Source: an uncultured SAR116 cluster alpha proteobacterium (lineage in GTDB: Bacteria; Pseudomonadota; Alphaproteobacteria; Puniceispirillales; Marisalimonadaceae). From it: a stretch of DNA of 64,000 nucleotides. The position numbers and the translations under genes are program-made. The notes beneath the pieces are model-generated. The model worked only from the letters and a program-made list of their open reading frames with translations. It ran no database searches and was not told the origin of the DNA. The stretch's first letter is position 1; each line of letters begins with the position of its first letter. Location: NCBI GenBank assembly GCA_902615025.1, contig CACMNV010000001.1, positions 1-64,000 of the forward strand, written 5' to 3'. Below are positions 35,091 to 45,014 of the stretch, piece after piece.

Positions 35091-36738
35091 ATTTTTCCTC
35101 TAAATGATCTTTTCTTAATATATTTCTTTTTATTTTACCAGTAGTAGTAAGGGGCAAACCTTTTTTAAAATCGATCAATCTAGGATATTCATGAGCAGCT
35201 AAATTATTTTTAACATGTTCTTTAATCCTTTTTTCTAACTCAATACTACCACTTTTAATTATAGATTTATCTTTAGGTACTACAATAGCCTTTATAATTT
35301 CTCCTCTAACTTCGTCTGGAACACCAATCACCGCAACCATTTCAACTTCATTTAATGACAAAATTGAGTTTTCAATTTCAGTTGGCCCAACTCTATAACC
35401 AGAGGTATTTATAATATCATCTTTTCTTCCCTTGAAATAAAAATATCCTTCATTATCAAATGTAGCATAGTCACCAGTATGTAACCATCCGTTTATTATT
35501 TTGTTATTAGTTTCTTTTTCATTGCCCCAATAACCTAAAAAAATTGAAGGTGAATTTGCTTCGACTACTATTTCTCCCTCGTTATTTTCTTCAGTAATAA
35601 AGTTACCTTCATCATTTTTTAGTTTTACATCATGACCAGGCACAGGTCTTCCTATGGAACTAAGCTTTTGTTTCATAATAGAACCATTATTCGAAACTGT
35701 TAAATTACACTCAGTTTGACCGTAAAATTCATTTATGCCTACATTTAAAATTTCCTTACCCCAATGCAATAATTCTTCTCCCAAAGCTTCTCCACCTGAA
35801 CCAACTGTTCTTAGTCTAAGGTTCGGTCTTTTTTTATTTTCATTAAATGATTTCATTATTTTAAGAGCAGTTGGTGGTAAAAAAGTATTTTTGACTTTAA
35901 AGTTTTCCATTAAACTAAAAGCAAATTCTGGATCAAATTTATTATCTCTATGCGAAATTACAGGTATTCCAAAAAACAAAGAAGGCATTAAAATATCAAA
36001 TAATCCTCCTATCCAAGCCCAGTCTGCAGGGGTCCAAAAACAATCAGTAACAGGTAAATTTGATGATAAAAACTCATGAGGCATTTCAACCCCTGGTATA
36101 TGTCCCAATAAAACCTTATGAGGTAATACTGCACCTTTAGGATCTCCAGTTGTTCCTGAAGTATAAATTATTACTGCTGGATCGTAAGAATTGGTAATAA
36201 AATTTTTATAAAAATCTTTAGAATTTGAGAGTAATTCTGAAAAACTAATAATAGATTTTTCACTCTTTTTTCTATCTATACAAATAACATATTTTAAAAA
36301 TGGGAGATCATTTCTTATTTTTATTATTTTCTGTAATCCTATCTCATCACAAATGACAGCTGAAGTTTTTGAGTCATAAAGTCTGAATTTTAAAGCTTGT
36401 TCTCCAAATAAACAAAATAGTGGTATTGAAATTCTACCTCCTTTAAAACATGCTATATGACTTATAAGTGTTTCTGGGCATTGGCCTAAAAGAACACCAA
36501 CTCTATCTTTAGATTTTAAACCTAGATAATCTAATGCATTAGCTAATTTATTAGATTTTTGGAAAATTTCATTAAAAGTAAAATAATTAACAGACCCATC
36601 ATTTAATATATTTTTAAGAGCTATTCTTTTAGTATTCGAAAATTTATCTACAGTGGCCTCAGCTATATTAAAAAATTTAGGGATTTTAAGCTTAAAATTA
36701 TTGTATAATTTTTGATAATTTTTATATCTCGGAAGCAT
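35074..36738 (-). CDS. AMP-forming acyl-CoA synthetase (medium-chain ACSM-like)
   Basis: Adenylate-forming ligase of 554 residues. Motifs: YTSGTTGDPKGAVLPH, YGQTECNLT, HTGDYATFD, GRKDDIINTSGYRVGP, and C-terminal Lys in TTTGKIKRN. The substrate-pocket region TPADWAWIGGLFDILMPSL is typical of the acetyl/medium-chain/aromatic (ACSM) subgroup. It is 12 bases downstream of the DpgC-like gene, so it is a candidate to supply that enzyme with an arylacetyl-CoA or similar substrate; that is inference. Confidence 0.9.
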   Translation of the reverse strand: MLPRYKNYQKLYNNFKLKIPKFFNIAEATVDKFSNTKRIALKNILNDGSVNYFTFNEIFQKSNKLANALDYLGLKSKDRVGVLLGQCPETLISHIACFKGGRISIPLFCLFGEQALKFRLYDSKTSAVICDEIGLQKIIKIRNDLPFLKYVICIDRKKSEKSIISFSELLSNSKDFYKNFITNSYDPAVIIYTSGTTGDPKGAVLPHKVLLGHIPGVEMPHEFLSSNLPVTDCFWTPADWAWIGGLFDILMPSLFFGIPVISHRDNKFDPEFAFSLMENFKVKNTFLPPTALKIMKSFNENKKRPNLRLRTVGSGGEALGEELLHWGKEILNVGINEFYGQTECNLTVSNNGSIMKQKLSSIGRPVPGHDVKLKNDEGNFITEENNEGEIVVEANSPSIFLGYWGNEKETNNKIINGWLHTGDYATFDNEGYFYFKGRKDDIINTSGYRVGPTEIENSILSLNEVEMVAVIGVPDEVRGEIIKAIVVPKDKSIIKSGSIELEKRIKEHVKNNLAAHEYPRLIDFKKGLPLTTTGKIKRNILRKDHLEEKYERKI

Positions 36739-36750
36739 TATTTTAAATTA

Positions 36751-38076
36751 TTATTCCTTGCGACTCTGAGCATTCCAGAACTTTTCAAGATTACTTATTA
36801 GAGCCTCTGAAAAGTGACATTCTGCCTGTTCTCGTGCGTAAACAGCCATATATTCTCTAAATTGATTTATAGGCTCTTGTATTACTCTAAATGATTTTCT
36901 ATTACTACTAATGCTGACCACACCTGAGTTTGTTAATCTTTCAGCAACCATTGATAGACTTTTTTCAAATTCTTTAGAATTAACTATTTCATCACAAATA
37001 AGTTTACCAACCTCACTGTCACACTCTATTTTTCTTTCATATTGAATTGCCTGTCTAGCTATTCTATCTCCTACAAATCTTGGCAATCTCATGTTTGCAA
37101 CTCCAGGAATAATTCCCTCTTTTCTTGCCGGCAAAGTAAGATAAGATCCTTTTTCAGCAACAATATAATCTGTTACTAAAAGATACTGACAACCACCACC
37201 AATAGCGAAAGATTCAACAGCGCCAATCCATGGCTTTTCAATAGTTTTACCATCTATCTCAGATATTGATGTATTTTCTAAAGCTAAACCTCTGTAAATT
37301 TTATTTATGAAACCGAGATCTCTAATCAAATACCATAGGTAGGTTATTTTTCCATTATACAAATGGGTAAGATTTATACCGGTGCAAGATGTATGTTTTC
37401 CAGCATATTTGCCTTCTTTTATTTTAGAACCTCTAAGAATTCCGATTTTTGTTTTTTCGTCTAATAATGCCAAGTCAATAGCAGTTTCAACATTTTTTAT
37501 AGTTGTTTCATCTTCTGCATGTAAAAATCTAGGATTATTAAACCAAACTGTCGAAATACCATTTTTCCTTGTAATCAGTGCAGTGCCCAAATCAATTTTA
37601 TCTTCATTCCTAAATTTTTTTAAAAGTTCAATTGATTGTTTTTTTGGAAGTAACATTGAATGGATTAAATGATTTCCACATTTTTCATTGCTCAGAATAG
37701 AATTAAAAAAAATCCCATAATCAAATTCAAACCCAATTTTGTCTTTTTGAATCTTAGATTTGTCAAATTCAATTAATTCCTTTTCAGGCAATAAATAAGG
37801 AAATTGTAATTCGACTTGTAAAATTAATTCTTCCACTCTTAAATATTTTGAAAAATTATCGGTTACTTTTTGATAAATATTATAAATATATTGAGATAAA
37901 AAATTACTTTTTAAGTTTCTTATCTCTTGAATTTCGTTGGTAATTTTCTCTTTTTTATTGATGCTATTTTTTTTTAGCAAATACTCATTTAGTAATTTAG
38001 AACATTTTGTTTTTAATACATTTTGAGTTAGTTTAAGGTCGGATAAAAAAATATTTTCTACATTAGAATTATTCAT
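36751..38076 (-). CDS. DpgC-like crotonase-family dioxygenase homologue
   Basis: A 441-residue member of the crotonase superfamily with an N-terminal helical domain (about 1-150) ahead of the crotonase core (about 160-400). This is the architecture of DpgC, the metal- and cofactor-free 3,5-dihydroxyphenylacetyl-CoA 1,2-dioxygenase of glycopeptide biosynthesis. Segments that match DpgC as I remember it include DLGTALITR, HAEDE, ETAIDLALLDE, KYAGKHTSCTGINL, ESFAIGGGCQYLL and GIIPGVANMRLPRFVG. Ordinary enoyl-CoA hydratases are about 260 residues and lack these. The ATG follows an AAAGGGGA ribosome site. It is first in a seven-gene operon with two CoA ligases. Oxygenase activity and substrate are inferred. 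Confidence 0.82.
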   Translation of the reverse strand: MNNSNVENIFLSDLKLTQNVLKTKCSKLLNEYLLKKNSINKKEKITNEIQEIRNLKSNFLSQYIYNIYQKVTDNFSKYLRVEELILQVELQFPYLLPEKELIEFDKSKIQKDKIGFEFDYGIFFNSILSNEKCGNHLIHSMLLPKKQSIELLKKFRNEDKIDLGTALITRKNGISTVWFNNPRFLHAEDETTIKNVETAIDLALLDEKTKIGILRGSKIKEGKYAGKHTSCTGINLTHLYNGKITYLWYLIRDLGFINKIYRGLALENTSISEIDGKTIEKPWIGAVESFAIGGGCQYLLVTDYIVAEKGSYLTLPARKEGIIPGVANMRLPRFVGDRIARQAIQYERKIECDSEVGKLICDEIVNSKEFEKSLSMVAERLTNSGVVSISSNRKSFRVIQEPINQFREYMAVYAREQAECHFSEALISNLEKFWNAQSRKE

Positions 38077-38108
38077 TTTTCCCCTTTAAATTATCAATTT
38101 ATACTAGC

Positions 38109-38137
38109 TTGATTATTTCTTTAAGAAAACATAAAAT
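38109..38137 (+). promoter_or_regulatory. Candidate promoter for the plus-strand acyl-CoA ligase gene
   Basis: TTGATT at 38109-38114 and TAAAAT at 38132-38137 are spaced by 17 bases in the 93-base divergent region between the DpgC-like operon and the ligase gene at 38170. The match is fair; the region is so AT-rich that chance is a real alternative. Confidence 0.3.
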
Positions 38138-38169
38138 TTTTAAAAAGTTTTTTATAATAATTTTGGAAA

Positions 38170-39810
38170 ATGAATAAAAAAAAAATCTCAATTTGTAAAG
38201 GCAGTCATGAAATCCCTTTAATAAAAAAGACTATATCAAGTATTTTGCATGAAAGTGCAAAAATATGTCCTAATCAAAAAGCTATTATTAGTCATATTGA
38301 AGATAAAACCTATACATACAAAGAACTAAATTCTGAAGTGAATTTAGCATGCAGAGCATTTATTAATTTAGGAGCAAAAAAAGATGATCGGATTTCTATA
38401 TGGAGCACAAATAGAACTGAGTGGTTGATTACAAATTATGCTGCTATGAGACTTGGATTAATTGTTGTTACAATTAATCCTGCTTTTAGAACAAATGAAG
38501 TGAAATATGTTTTAGAAAATTCAGAGAGTACATTTTTATTTATGGCTGAGAATTTTAGAACTTTTTCATATTTAGATTCAATTTCATCTATCAAAGACAA
38601 TTTAATAAAACTTAAGTCAGTTGTTATTTTTGGCAATAAAGTTGGGCCTTTTTTGAGTTGGGCCTCTTTTATGAAATTAGGTTTTAAAATTAACAAAAAT
38701 ATTGTCTCAGTTATTGAAGAAAAAGTTGCATTTGATCAACCTTGCCATATTCAGTACACATCAGGAACTACAGGAAAACCAAAAGGTGCACTATTAACTA
38801 ATTATAATTTAATCAATAATGGATATTTTGTTGGTCTAAATCAAAATTTTTCTATAAATGACAAGATATGTTTACCAGTTCCTTTTTTTCACTGTTTTGG
38901 TTCAGTTTTAGGTGCATTCGCAGCTTTGTCACATGGAAGTTGTATTGTTTTACCCAGTGAATCATTTGATCCGAAGATATGCATGGAAGTTGTTCAAAAA
39001 TATAAGTGTACTGCTTTATATGGCGTACCGATGATGTTTATTTCAATTTTAAGTTTACCCAATTTATTAAATTATAATTTCAAATCACTCAGAACTGGAG
39101 CTATAGGTGCATCTCCTTGTCCAAAAGAAGTTATGAAAAAGATCATAAATATTTTAAATATCAAAGAAATAACAATTGTTTACGGAATGACCGAAACTTC
39201 TCCTATTTCCTTTCAAACTAATATTGGCGATGATGTGGATGTACAAGTCTCAACAGTTGGCAATATTAATCCTCATATAGAAGCCAAAGTTATTGATTCA
39301 AATAAAAATTTTATTCTTGATAGAGGTAAACCAGGTGAACTTTGTGTCAAAGGATATTCTGTAATGAAAGAATATTGGAAAAATAAAACTGAAACAAAAA
39401 AAACTATAGATAAAGATGGATGGATGCACACTGGTGATTTAGTATTAATGAGAGATGATGGTTATTTAGAAATTGTTGGAAGAATAAAAGATACGATAAT
39501 TAAAGGGGGTGAAAATATTTATCCTAGAGAAGTTGAGGAGTTCCTTATCAAAATAGAGCAAATAGAACAAGCTTATGTTTTTGGAGTACCTGACAAAACA
39601 TATGGTGAGATAGTTGGTTGTTGGGTAAAACTCGAAAAAAATAAATTTATTTCTGAAAATCAAATAAAAAATAAATGTAAGAATAAAATTGCAAGCTTTA
39701 AAATCCCATCATTTTTTCGAATTGTTGATGAATTCCCAATGACTGCAAGTGGGAAAGTTCAGAAATTTAAAATGTCTGAAAAAGAAATAGCTCTTAAAAT
39801 AAACAAATAA
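38170..39810 (+). CDS. AMP-forming fatty acyl-CoA ligase (ACSF2-like)
   Basis: Adenylate-forming ligase of 546 residues. Motifs: YTSGTTGKPKGALLTNYNL, YGMTETSP, HTGDLVLMRDDGYLEIVGR, KDTIIKGGENIYPREVEE, and C-terminal Lys in TASGKVQKF. The early segment CPNQKAIISH and the loop NLINNGYFVG recall the medium-chain ACSF2/fatty-acyl-CoA synthase group. Only a weak GGA ribosome site precedes the ATG. It is divergent from the DpgC-like operon and 65 bases upstream of the oxidoreductase gene in the same direction. Confidence 0.9.
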   Translation: MNKKKISICKGSHEIPLIKKTISSILHESAKICPNQKAIISHIEDKTYTYKELNSEVNLACRAFINLGAKKDDRISIWSTNRTEWLITNYAAMRLGLIVVTINPAFRTNEVKYVLENSESTFLFMAENFRTFSYLDSISSIKDNLIKLKSVVIFGNKVGPFLSWASFMKLGFKINKNIVSVIEEKVAFDQPCHIQYTSGTTGKPKGALLTNYNLINNGYFVGLNQNFSINDKICLPVPFFHCFGSVLGAFAALSHGSCIVLPSESFDPKICMEVVQKYKCTALYGVPMMFISILSLPNLLNYNFKSLRTGAIGASPCPKEVMKKIINILNIKEITIVYGMTETSPISFQTNIGDDVDVQVSTVGNINPHIEAKVIDSNKNFILDRGKPGELCVKGYSVMKEYWKNKTETKKTIDKDGWMHTGDLVLMRDDGYLEIVGRIKDTIIKGGENIYPREVEEFLIKIEQIEQAYVFGVPDKTYGEIVGCWVKLEKNKFISENQIKNKCKNKIASFKIPSFFRIVDEFPMTASGKVQKFKMSEKEIALKINK

Positions 39811-39875
39811 TAAATTAGTGACGGTTTTTCACATAAATTATTTATTTTTCTAGAGAAGTGTTGTAAATTTCTTTC

Positions 39876-42800
39876 ATGTTAAAGAATATTTCACTAGATG
39901 ATAAGTATAAACTAGAAAATAAGTTTATTCTTGTAAACGGAACCCAGGCTCTTGTTAGAGCTACTCTTATTCAAAAATTTAGAGATGAAAAAGAAAATTT
40001 AAAAACTGCTGGTTTTGTAACTGGTTACAGAGGCTCACCTGTAGGAAATGTGGATTTGCAATTCAGTAAAGTTAAAAAGTTGATTTCTGAAAAAGATATC
40101 AAATTTCATCCTGGTTTAAATGAGGATATAGCTGCTACTTCACTTTGGGGAAGTCAGCAAGCAGAAATGAGAGGAGAATCAAATTATGACGGTGTGTTTG
40201 GTTTTTGGTATGGCAAAGGTCCTGGAGTAGACAGGTCTGGTGATGTATTTAGACATTCTAACTTAGCAGGGACATCAAAAAATGGTGGGGTTATCGCAGC
40301 CATGGGAGATGACCATTCAGGCGAAAGTTCAACAGTACTTTTTCAGTCAGAATATGCTTTTAAAGATGCAATGATACCTATTTTGTCACCTTCAGGTGTT
40401 CAAGAACTTATTGACTATTCAATACTAGGATGGGCTCTAAGTAGATATGCTGGGGTATGGGTTGGATTAAAATGTTTAAAAGATACCATAGACGCAACTG
40501 AAGTAGTTGACGGTAGTCCTGATAAACTAAAAATTATATATCCAGAAAACCCTGTTAAAAGAGGAGAACTTTCAATAAGAGTTGGAGATACACCTCATGC
40601 TCAAGAAGAGAGACTTCATAGACAAAAATTACCAGCTGTAAAAAAATTTGCTTTAGAGAATAAAATTGATAGAGAAGGTTTTAAAAAAACAAAACTATCA
40701 AAAATCGGAATTATTTCGTCTGGGAAAAGTTGGCTTGATGTAGAGCATGCATTAGAACTTTTGAATATTGGTAGTGAAACAGCAAAAGAAATTGGGCTAA
40801 CGTCTTACAAAATAGGCCTTGTATGGCCTATTGAGCCAAATGGACTTAAAAATTGGGCTAAAGGTTTAAAAACAATAATCATAATTGAAGAGAAAAGAAA
40901 ATTAATGGAAGAACAAATAAAAAATATTTTATTTGGTACTGAAAACCAACCTAAGATATTTGGCGAAAGGGATCTTCAAGGTAATTTATTGTTTAAAAAT
41001 GAAGGCGTTTTAGAACCAGTTGATATATCAATTAAAATTGCTCAAATACTTGATAAACAAATTAATTTAAAAAGTCTTCAAGATAGAATAATTCTCTTAA
41101 AAGAATTGTTATCTCCTAAATCAAATGCGGTGGTTGATGACAGAACTCCTTATTTTTGTTCTGGATGTCCTCATAATTCTTCAACAAAAGTTCCTGAAGG
41201 TTCAAGGGCATATGCTGGGATTGGATGCCATTACATGGCTTTATGGATGGATAGAAATACAGAAGGTTACACACATATGGGAGGTGAAGGAGCAAATTGG
41301 ATTGGTGAAGCTCCATTCTCAACTAGAGAGCACATAATTCAGAACATGGGTGACGGAACTTATAATCACTCAGGAATTATGTCAATTAGAGCATCCGTAG
41401 CGGCAAATGTAAATATTACATATAAAATACTCTATAATGATGCAGTAGCCATGACTGGTGGACAACAACATGATGGTGATATTGGTGCATTAGAAATTTT
41501 AAAAGAGTTAAAAGCAATAGGTGTAAAAAAAGTAATTGGTGTTTTTGATGAAAAAGAGCAGCTTAACTTAGATAAATTTAAGCAAGTTGCTGACATGCGT
41601 TCACGAGATAAAATCATAGAAACCCAAGAGGAATTAAGAAAAGTTAAGGGTGTAACAGCAATTGTTTATATTCAAACATGCGCCGCAGAAAAACGTAGAA
41701 GAAGAAAGAAGAATTTGTTTCCTACACCAAACAAGCGAGTATTTATAAATCCTGAAGTTTGCGAGGGTTGTGGTGACTGTGGCACTAAATCTAATTGTGT
41801 TTCAATATTGCCTAAGGAAACTATTTTAGGTAGGAAAAGGCAAATTAATCAGTCTGCATGTAATTTAGATTTTTCCTGTGTAAATGGTTTTTGTCCTAGT
41901 TTTGTTACTGTAAGTGATGCAAAGATAAAAAAATTAGAAACTACTAGTTTTCAATTTCCAAAACTAATAAACCCCGAAATACCAACAATAGATAAAACAT
42001 TTAATATTGTAATTACTGGTGTTGGTGGAACTGGAGTTGTAACAATTGGTGCAATATTAGCAATGGCATCACATTTAGAGGGAAAAGGTGCTGGAGTTAT
42101 GGAGATGACAGGTTTAGCTCAAAAAGGTGGCGCGGTTCATATACATTGTAAAATTTCAAAAAAACCTGAAGATTTAAATGCTATAAGAGTTGCTATAGGC
42201 GATGCGGACTCTTTAATTGGTGGAGAGCTGATGGTTTCAGCGAGCAATAAAACATTAACCTTGCTAAAAAGAGATAAAACTAAAGCAGTATGTAACAGTA
42301 TAGAAGCAAATTCTGGTGAATTCACTAGGGATAGAGACTTTTCATTACCTCAAGAAGGAATGCTATTGTCTTTAAAAGCTAAAATTGGTCCAGATAACAT
42401 TTCTTTTTTTGATACAGCAAAACTAACGGAAGAAATTTTGGGAGACTCGATTTATTCAAATATGTTTTTAGTTGGTGCTGCTTGGCAAAAAGGTTTAATA
42501 CCTCTATCAGAAGAAGCTATTCTAGAAGCAATTAAGCTTAATGGAGCTTCTATACAGGGTAACCTAGATGCCTTTAAACTTGGAAGATGGTCAGTAATAG
42601 ATCTTAAAACCGTAAAAAATTTATTATTAAAAAAAGACGAGCCTTCCTTTGAACTAAATTTTAAGGAAATTTTAAAAGATAGAATTGAAAGATTAACAAA
42701 TTATCAAGATTACAAACTTGCACAAAAATATAAAAAATTAGTTGATAAAGCTTATATGTGTAATAAACATTTTGGAATTACAGTAGCTAAATCATATTAT

Positions 42801-43292
42801 AAATTGCTAGCTTACAAAGATGAATATGAAGTTGCGAGACTACATGTAAACTACTTAAAAGAAGGTTTAGAGAATACTTTTGATAATATTGGAAAAGTTA
42901 AATTTCATTTAGCACCCCCTTTGATATCAAGAAAAGATAAATCAGGTAATCTAATTAAACAAGAATTTGGATCATGGGTATTTCCGATTATGAAACTACT
43001 CGCTAAGGGTAAAGTTTTAAGAGGAACTGTCTTTGACATATTTGGACATACTGCAGAAAGAAAACTAGAAAGAAAGCTTGCAACTGAATTTGAAAAAGAC
43101 ATAAATTTTTGCATAGATAACTTTCATAATGATATTTTTGATGAAATAATTGAAAGGTCCTCAATTCCTTTAGAATACAAAGGTTTTGGGCATGTTAAAT
43201 TAAAGTCTATAAAAGAATCTGAAGAAAAAATAAATCATTTAATGATAAAAATTATTAATAAAGAATCTAAAACCAACTATAAAGTCGCTTAA
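39876..43292 (+). CDS. Indolepyruvate:ferredoxin oxidoreductase family protein (fused alpha/beta)
   Basis: Single-chain 2-oxoacid oxidoreductase of 1138 residues that converts an aryl- or branched-chain 2-oxo acid to its acyl-CoA with reduction of an electron carrier. In order it has an N-terminal pyrimidine-binding domain, a TPP-binding domain with FCSGCPHNSS near 427-436, cysteine clusters CEGCGDCGTKSNC near 628 and CNLDFSCVNGFCP shortly after for Fe-S, the gamma domain ITGVGGTGVV near 712, and a long C-terminal region. The fused form without a separate ferredoxin domain is common in aerobic proteobacteria. It probably handles transaminated aromatic or branched-chain amino acids; substrate unknown. 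Tail overlaps the convergent ligase gene by 4 bases. Confidence 0.92.
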   Translation: MLKNISLDDKYKLENKFILVNGTQALVRATLIQKFRDEKENLKTAGFVTGYRGSPVGNVDLQFSKVKKLISEKDIKFHPGLNEDIAATSLWGSQQAEMRGESNYDGVFGFWYGKGPGVDRSGDVFRHSNLAGTSKNGGVIAAMGDDHSGESSTVLFQSEYAFKDAMIPILSPSGVQELIDYSILGWALSRYAGVWVGLKCLKDTIDATEVVDGSPDKLKIIYPENPVKRGELSIRVGDTPHAQEERLHRQKLPAVKKFALENKIDREGFKKTKLSKIGIISSGKSWLDVEHALELLNIGSETAKEIGLTSYKIGLVWPIEPNGLKNWAKGLKTIIIIEEKRKLMEEQIKNILFGTENQPKIFGERDLQGNLLFKNEGVLEPVDISIKIAQILDKQINLKSLQDRIILLKELLSPKSNAVVDDRTPYFCSGCPHNSSTKVPEGSRAYAGIGCHYMALWMDRNTEGYTHMGGEGANWIGEAPFSTREHIIQNMGDGTYNHSGIMSIRASVAANVNITYKILYNDAVAMTGGQQHDGDIGALEILKELKAIGVKKVIGVFDEKEQLNLDKFKQVADMRSRDKIIETQEELRKVKGVTAIVYIQTCAAEKRRRRKKNLFPTPNKRVFINPEVCEGCGDCGTKSNCVSILPKETILGRKRQINQSACNLDFSCVNGFCPSFVTVSDAKIKKLETTSFQFPKLINPEIPTIDKTFNIVITGVGGTGVVTIGAILAMASHLEGKGAGVMEMTGLAQKGGAVHIHCKISKKPEDLNAIRVAIGDADSLIGGELMVSASNKTLTLLKRDKTKAVCNSIEANSGEFTRDRDFSLPQEGMLLSLKAKIGPDNISFFDTAKLTEEILGDSIYSNMFLVGAAWQKGLIPLSEEAILEAIKLNGASIQGNLDAFKLGRWSVIDLKTVKNLLLKKDEPSFELNFKEILKDRIERLTNYQDYKLAQKYKKLVDKAYMCNKHFGITVAKSYYKLLAYKDEYEVARLHVNYLKEGLENTFDNIGKVKFHLAPPLISRKDKSGNLIKQEFGSWVFPIMKLLAKGKVLRGTVFDIFGHTAERKLERKLATEFEKDINFCIDNFHNDIFDEIIERSSIPLEYKGFGHVKLKSIKESEEKINHLMIKIINKESKTNYKVA

Positions 43293-44929
43293 TCAAGTTT
43301 TTCAGCTTTCTCTCTTAACACAAATTTTTGAATTTTTCCTGTACTTGTTTTAGGTAATTCACAGAATATAAAAAATTTAGGCACCTTAAAGCCAGCCAAA
43401 TTTTCTTTACAATGGTTTAAAAGTTCGACTTTATTTTCTTCAAATCCACTATTTAATTCTATAAATGCACAAGGTGTTTCACCCCATTTCTCATCAGATT
43501 TTGCAACAACTCCAACTGCTGCGACTGATGGATGCTTATACAAGATATCTTCAACTTCTATAGATGAAATATTTTCACCACCAGATATAATTATATCTTT
43601 AGATCTATCTTTTAATTGAATATAACCATCTTGATGCCAAACACCTAAATCGCCAGTATGAAACCATCCATCTTCAAATGATTCTTTTGTAGCTTTTTCA
43701 TTTTTCAGGTATCCTCTCATAGTGATATTTCCTCTTGTAAATACCTCACCTATTGTTTCACCATCTTGAGGCACATTTTTTAATGTTTTAGGATCAACTA
43801 TTTTAATATCTTCTTGAACAGAATAAGGCACACCTTGTCTAGCCTTCATTTTGGCTTGTTCATCTGGGCTTAAATTATTCCATTCTGTTTTCCAAGCGCA
43901 GACAACTGAAGGACCATAAGTCTCAGTCAACCCATAAACATGAATTACATCTATACCGCATGATTTCATTTTACCTAAAACAGCTTCGGGTGGAGGAGCT
44001 CCAGCTGTCATCATCTTAATTTCTTGAGTTAAATCAATATTATTACTAATCAAATGATCTGCAATCATTTGCATAATAATTGGTGCACCACTTAAATGAG
44101 ATACTTTGTGCTTTATTAATGCATTTACAATTAATTCTCCAGCCGGTTGTCTAAGGCATACATGCGTCCCAGCTCTTTCGGTAATAGTCCACGGAAAACA
44201 CCAGCCATTACAATGGAACATAGGTAGTGTCCACAAATATTTTGGGAACATTGGCATTTCCCAAACAAGAGTATTCCCAATAGCATTCAAATAAGCTCCT
44301 CTGTGATGATATACAACACCTTTGGGATTACCAGTAGTTCCTGATGTATAATTTAAAGCAATTGCATCCCATTCGTTTTTGGGTAATTTATAAATTATTT
44401 CTAAATCAGAAAATTTATTAAGTTCATTCTCATAATTAAGAATTTTTTCGCTTTCAGCAAATTCTGAATTTTTTAAACCAGCAACTTTATCAACAACTTC
44501 TAAAAGAATTGGTTTGTTTTCAATATTTTGAACAGCTTTTTCTACAATGTCAGAATAAGAAGAATCATAAATAAAAACCTTTGCTTCACCATGGCCTAAA
44601 ATAAAGTTAATAGTGTTATAATCTAATCTAGTATTGATAGCATTTAAAACAGCTCCTGCCATTGGAATTCCATAATGACACTCCCACATTTCTGGAATAT
44701 TTGGAAGCATTACAGCTACAGTATCATTTTTATTAACATTATAACTTTTTAACAACTCAGACAGAGCATTACATCTTTTTGCTGCTTGTTTATATGTAAG
44801 TTTATAATCTTCATATTCTATTGCAATTTGATCTGGAAAAGTTTTTCTAGATCTTTCAAGAAAAGATAATGGACTTAAAACTGTATAATTAGCTAAATTT
44901 TGATCCAGATTTGTTTCATAAATGCTCAT
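43289..44929 (-). CDS. AMP-forming acyl-CoA synthetase (DmdB-like/AAE family)
   Basis: Adenylate-forming ligase of 546 residues. Motifs: YTSGTTGNPKGVVYHHRG, YGLTETYGP, HTGDLGVWHQDGYIQLKDRSKD, IISGGENISSIEVE, and C-terminal Lys in TSTGKIQKF. The start at 44929 has an AAGGAG ribosome site; an in-frame start at 44977 adds 16 residues with no such signal. The family includes medium/short-chain ligases and methylmercaptopropionate-CoA ligases (DmdB). Its divergent neighbour, 85 bases away, is a DmdC-type dehydrogenase, which makes an MMPA-CoA role possible but unproven. Confidence 0.88.
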   Translation of the reverse strand: MSIYETNLDQNLANYTVLSPLSFLERSRKTFPDQIAIEYEDYKLTYKQAAKRCNALSELLKSYNVNKNDTVAVMLPNIPEMWECHYGIPMAGAVLNAINTRLDYNTINFILGHGEAKVFIYDSSYSDIVEKAVQNIENKPILLEVVDKVAGLKNSEFAESEKILNYENELNKFSDLEIIYKLPKNEWDAIALNYTSGTTGNPKGVVYHHRGAYLNAIGNTLVWEMPMFPKYLWTLPMFHCNGWCFPWTITERAGTHVCLRQPAGELIVNALIKHKVSHLSGAPIIMQMIADHLISNNIDLTQEIKMMTAGAPPPEAVLGKMKSCGIDVIHVYGLTETYGPSVVCAWKTEWNNLSPDEQAKMKARQGVPYSVQEDIKIVDPKTLKNVPQDGETIGEVFTRGNITMRGYLKNEKATKESFEDGWFHTGDLGVWHQDGYIQLKDRSKDIIISGGENISSIEVEDILYKHPSVAAVGVVAKSDEKWGETPCAFIELNSGFEENKVELLNHCKENLAGFKVPKFFIFCELPKTSTGKIQKFVLREKAEKLD

Positions 44930-44964
44930 ATTAAACTCCTTATATATACTTTTAATATTTACAC

Positions 44965-44977
44965 TTGATTTTATCAA
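44965..44977. promoter_or_regulatory. Short palindrome in divergent ligase/dehydrogenase region
   Basis: TTGAT-TTT-ATCAA, a perfect 5-3-5 inverted repeat, sits in the 85-base space between the divergent acyl-CoA ligase and acyl-CoA dehydrogenase genes. It could be an operator shared by both, but it is short and AT-rich. Confidence 0.2.
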
Positions 44978-45014
44978 TATGTAATGGCATTTCTTTATAA
45001 GGAGATATTTTGAT

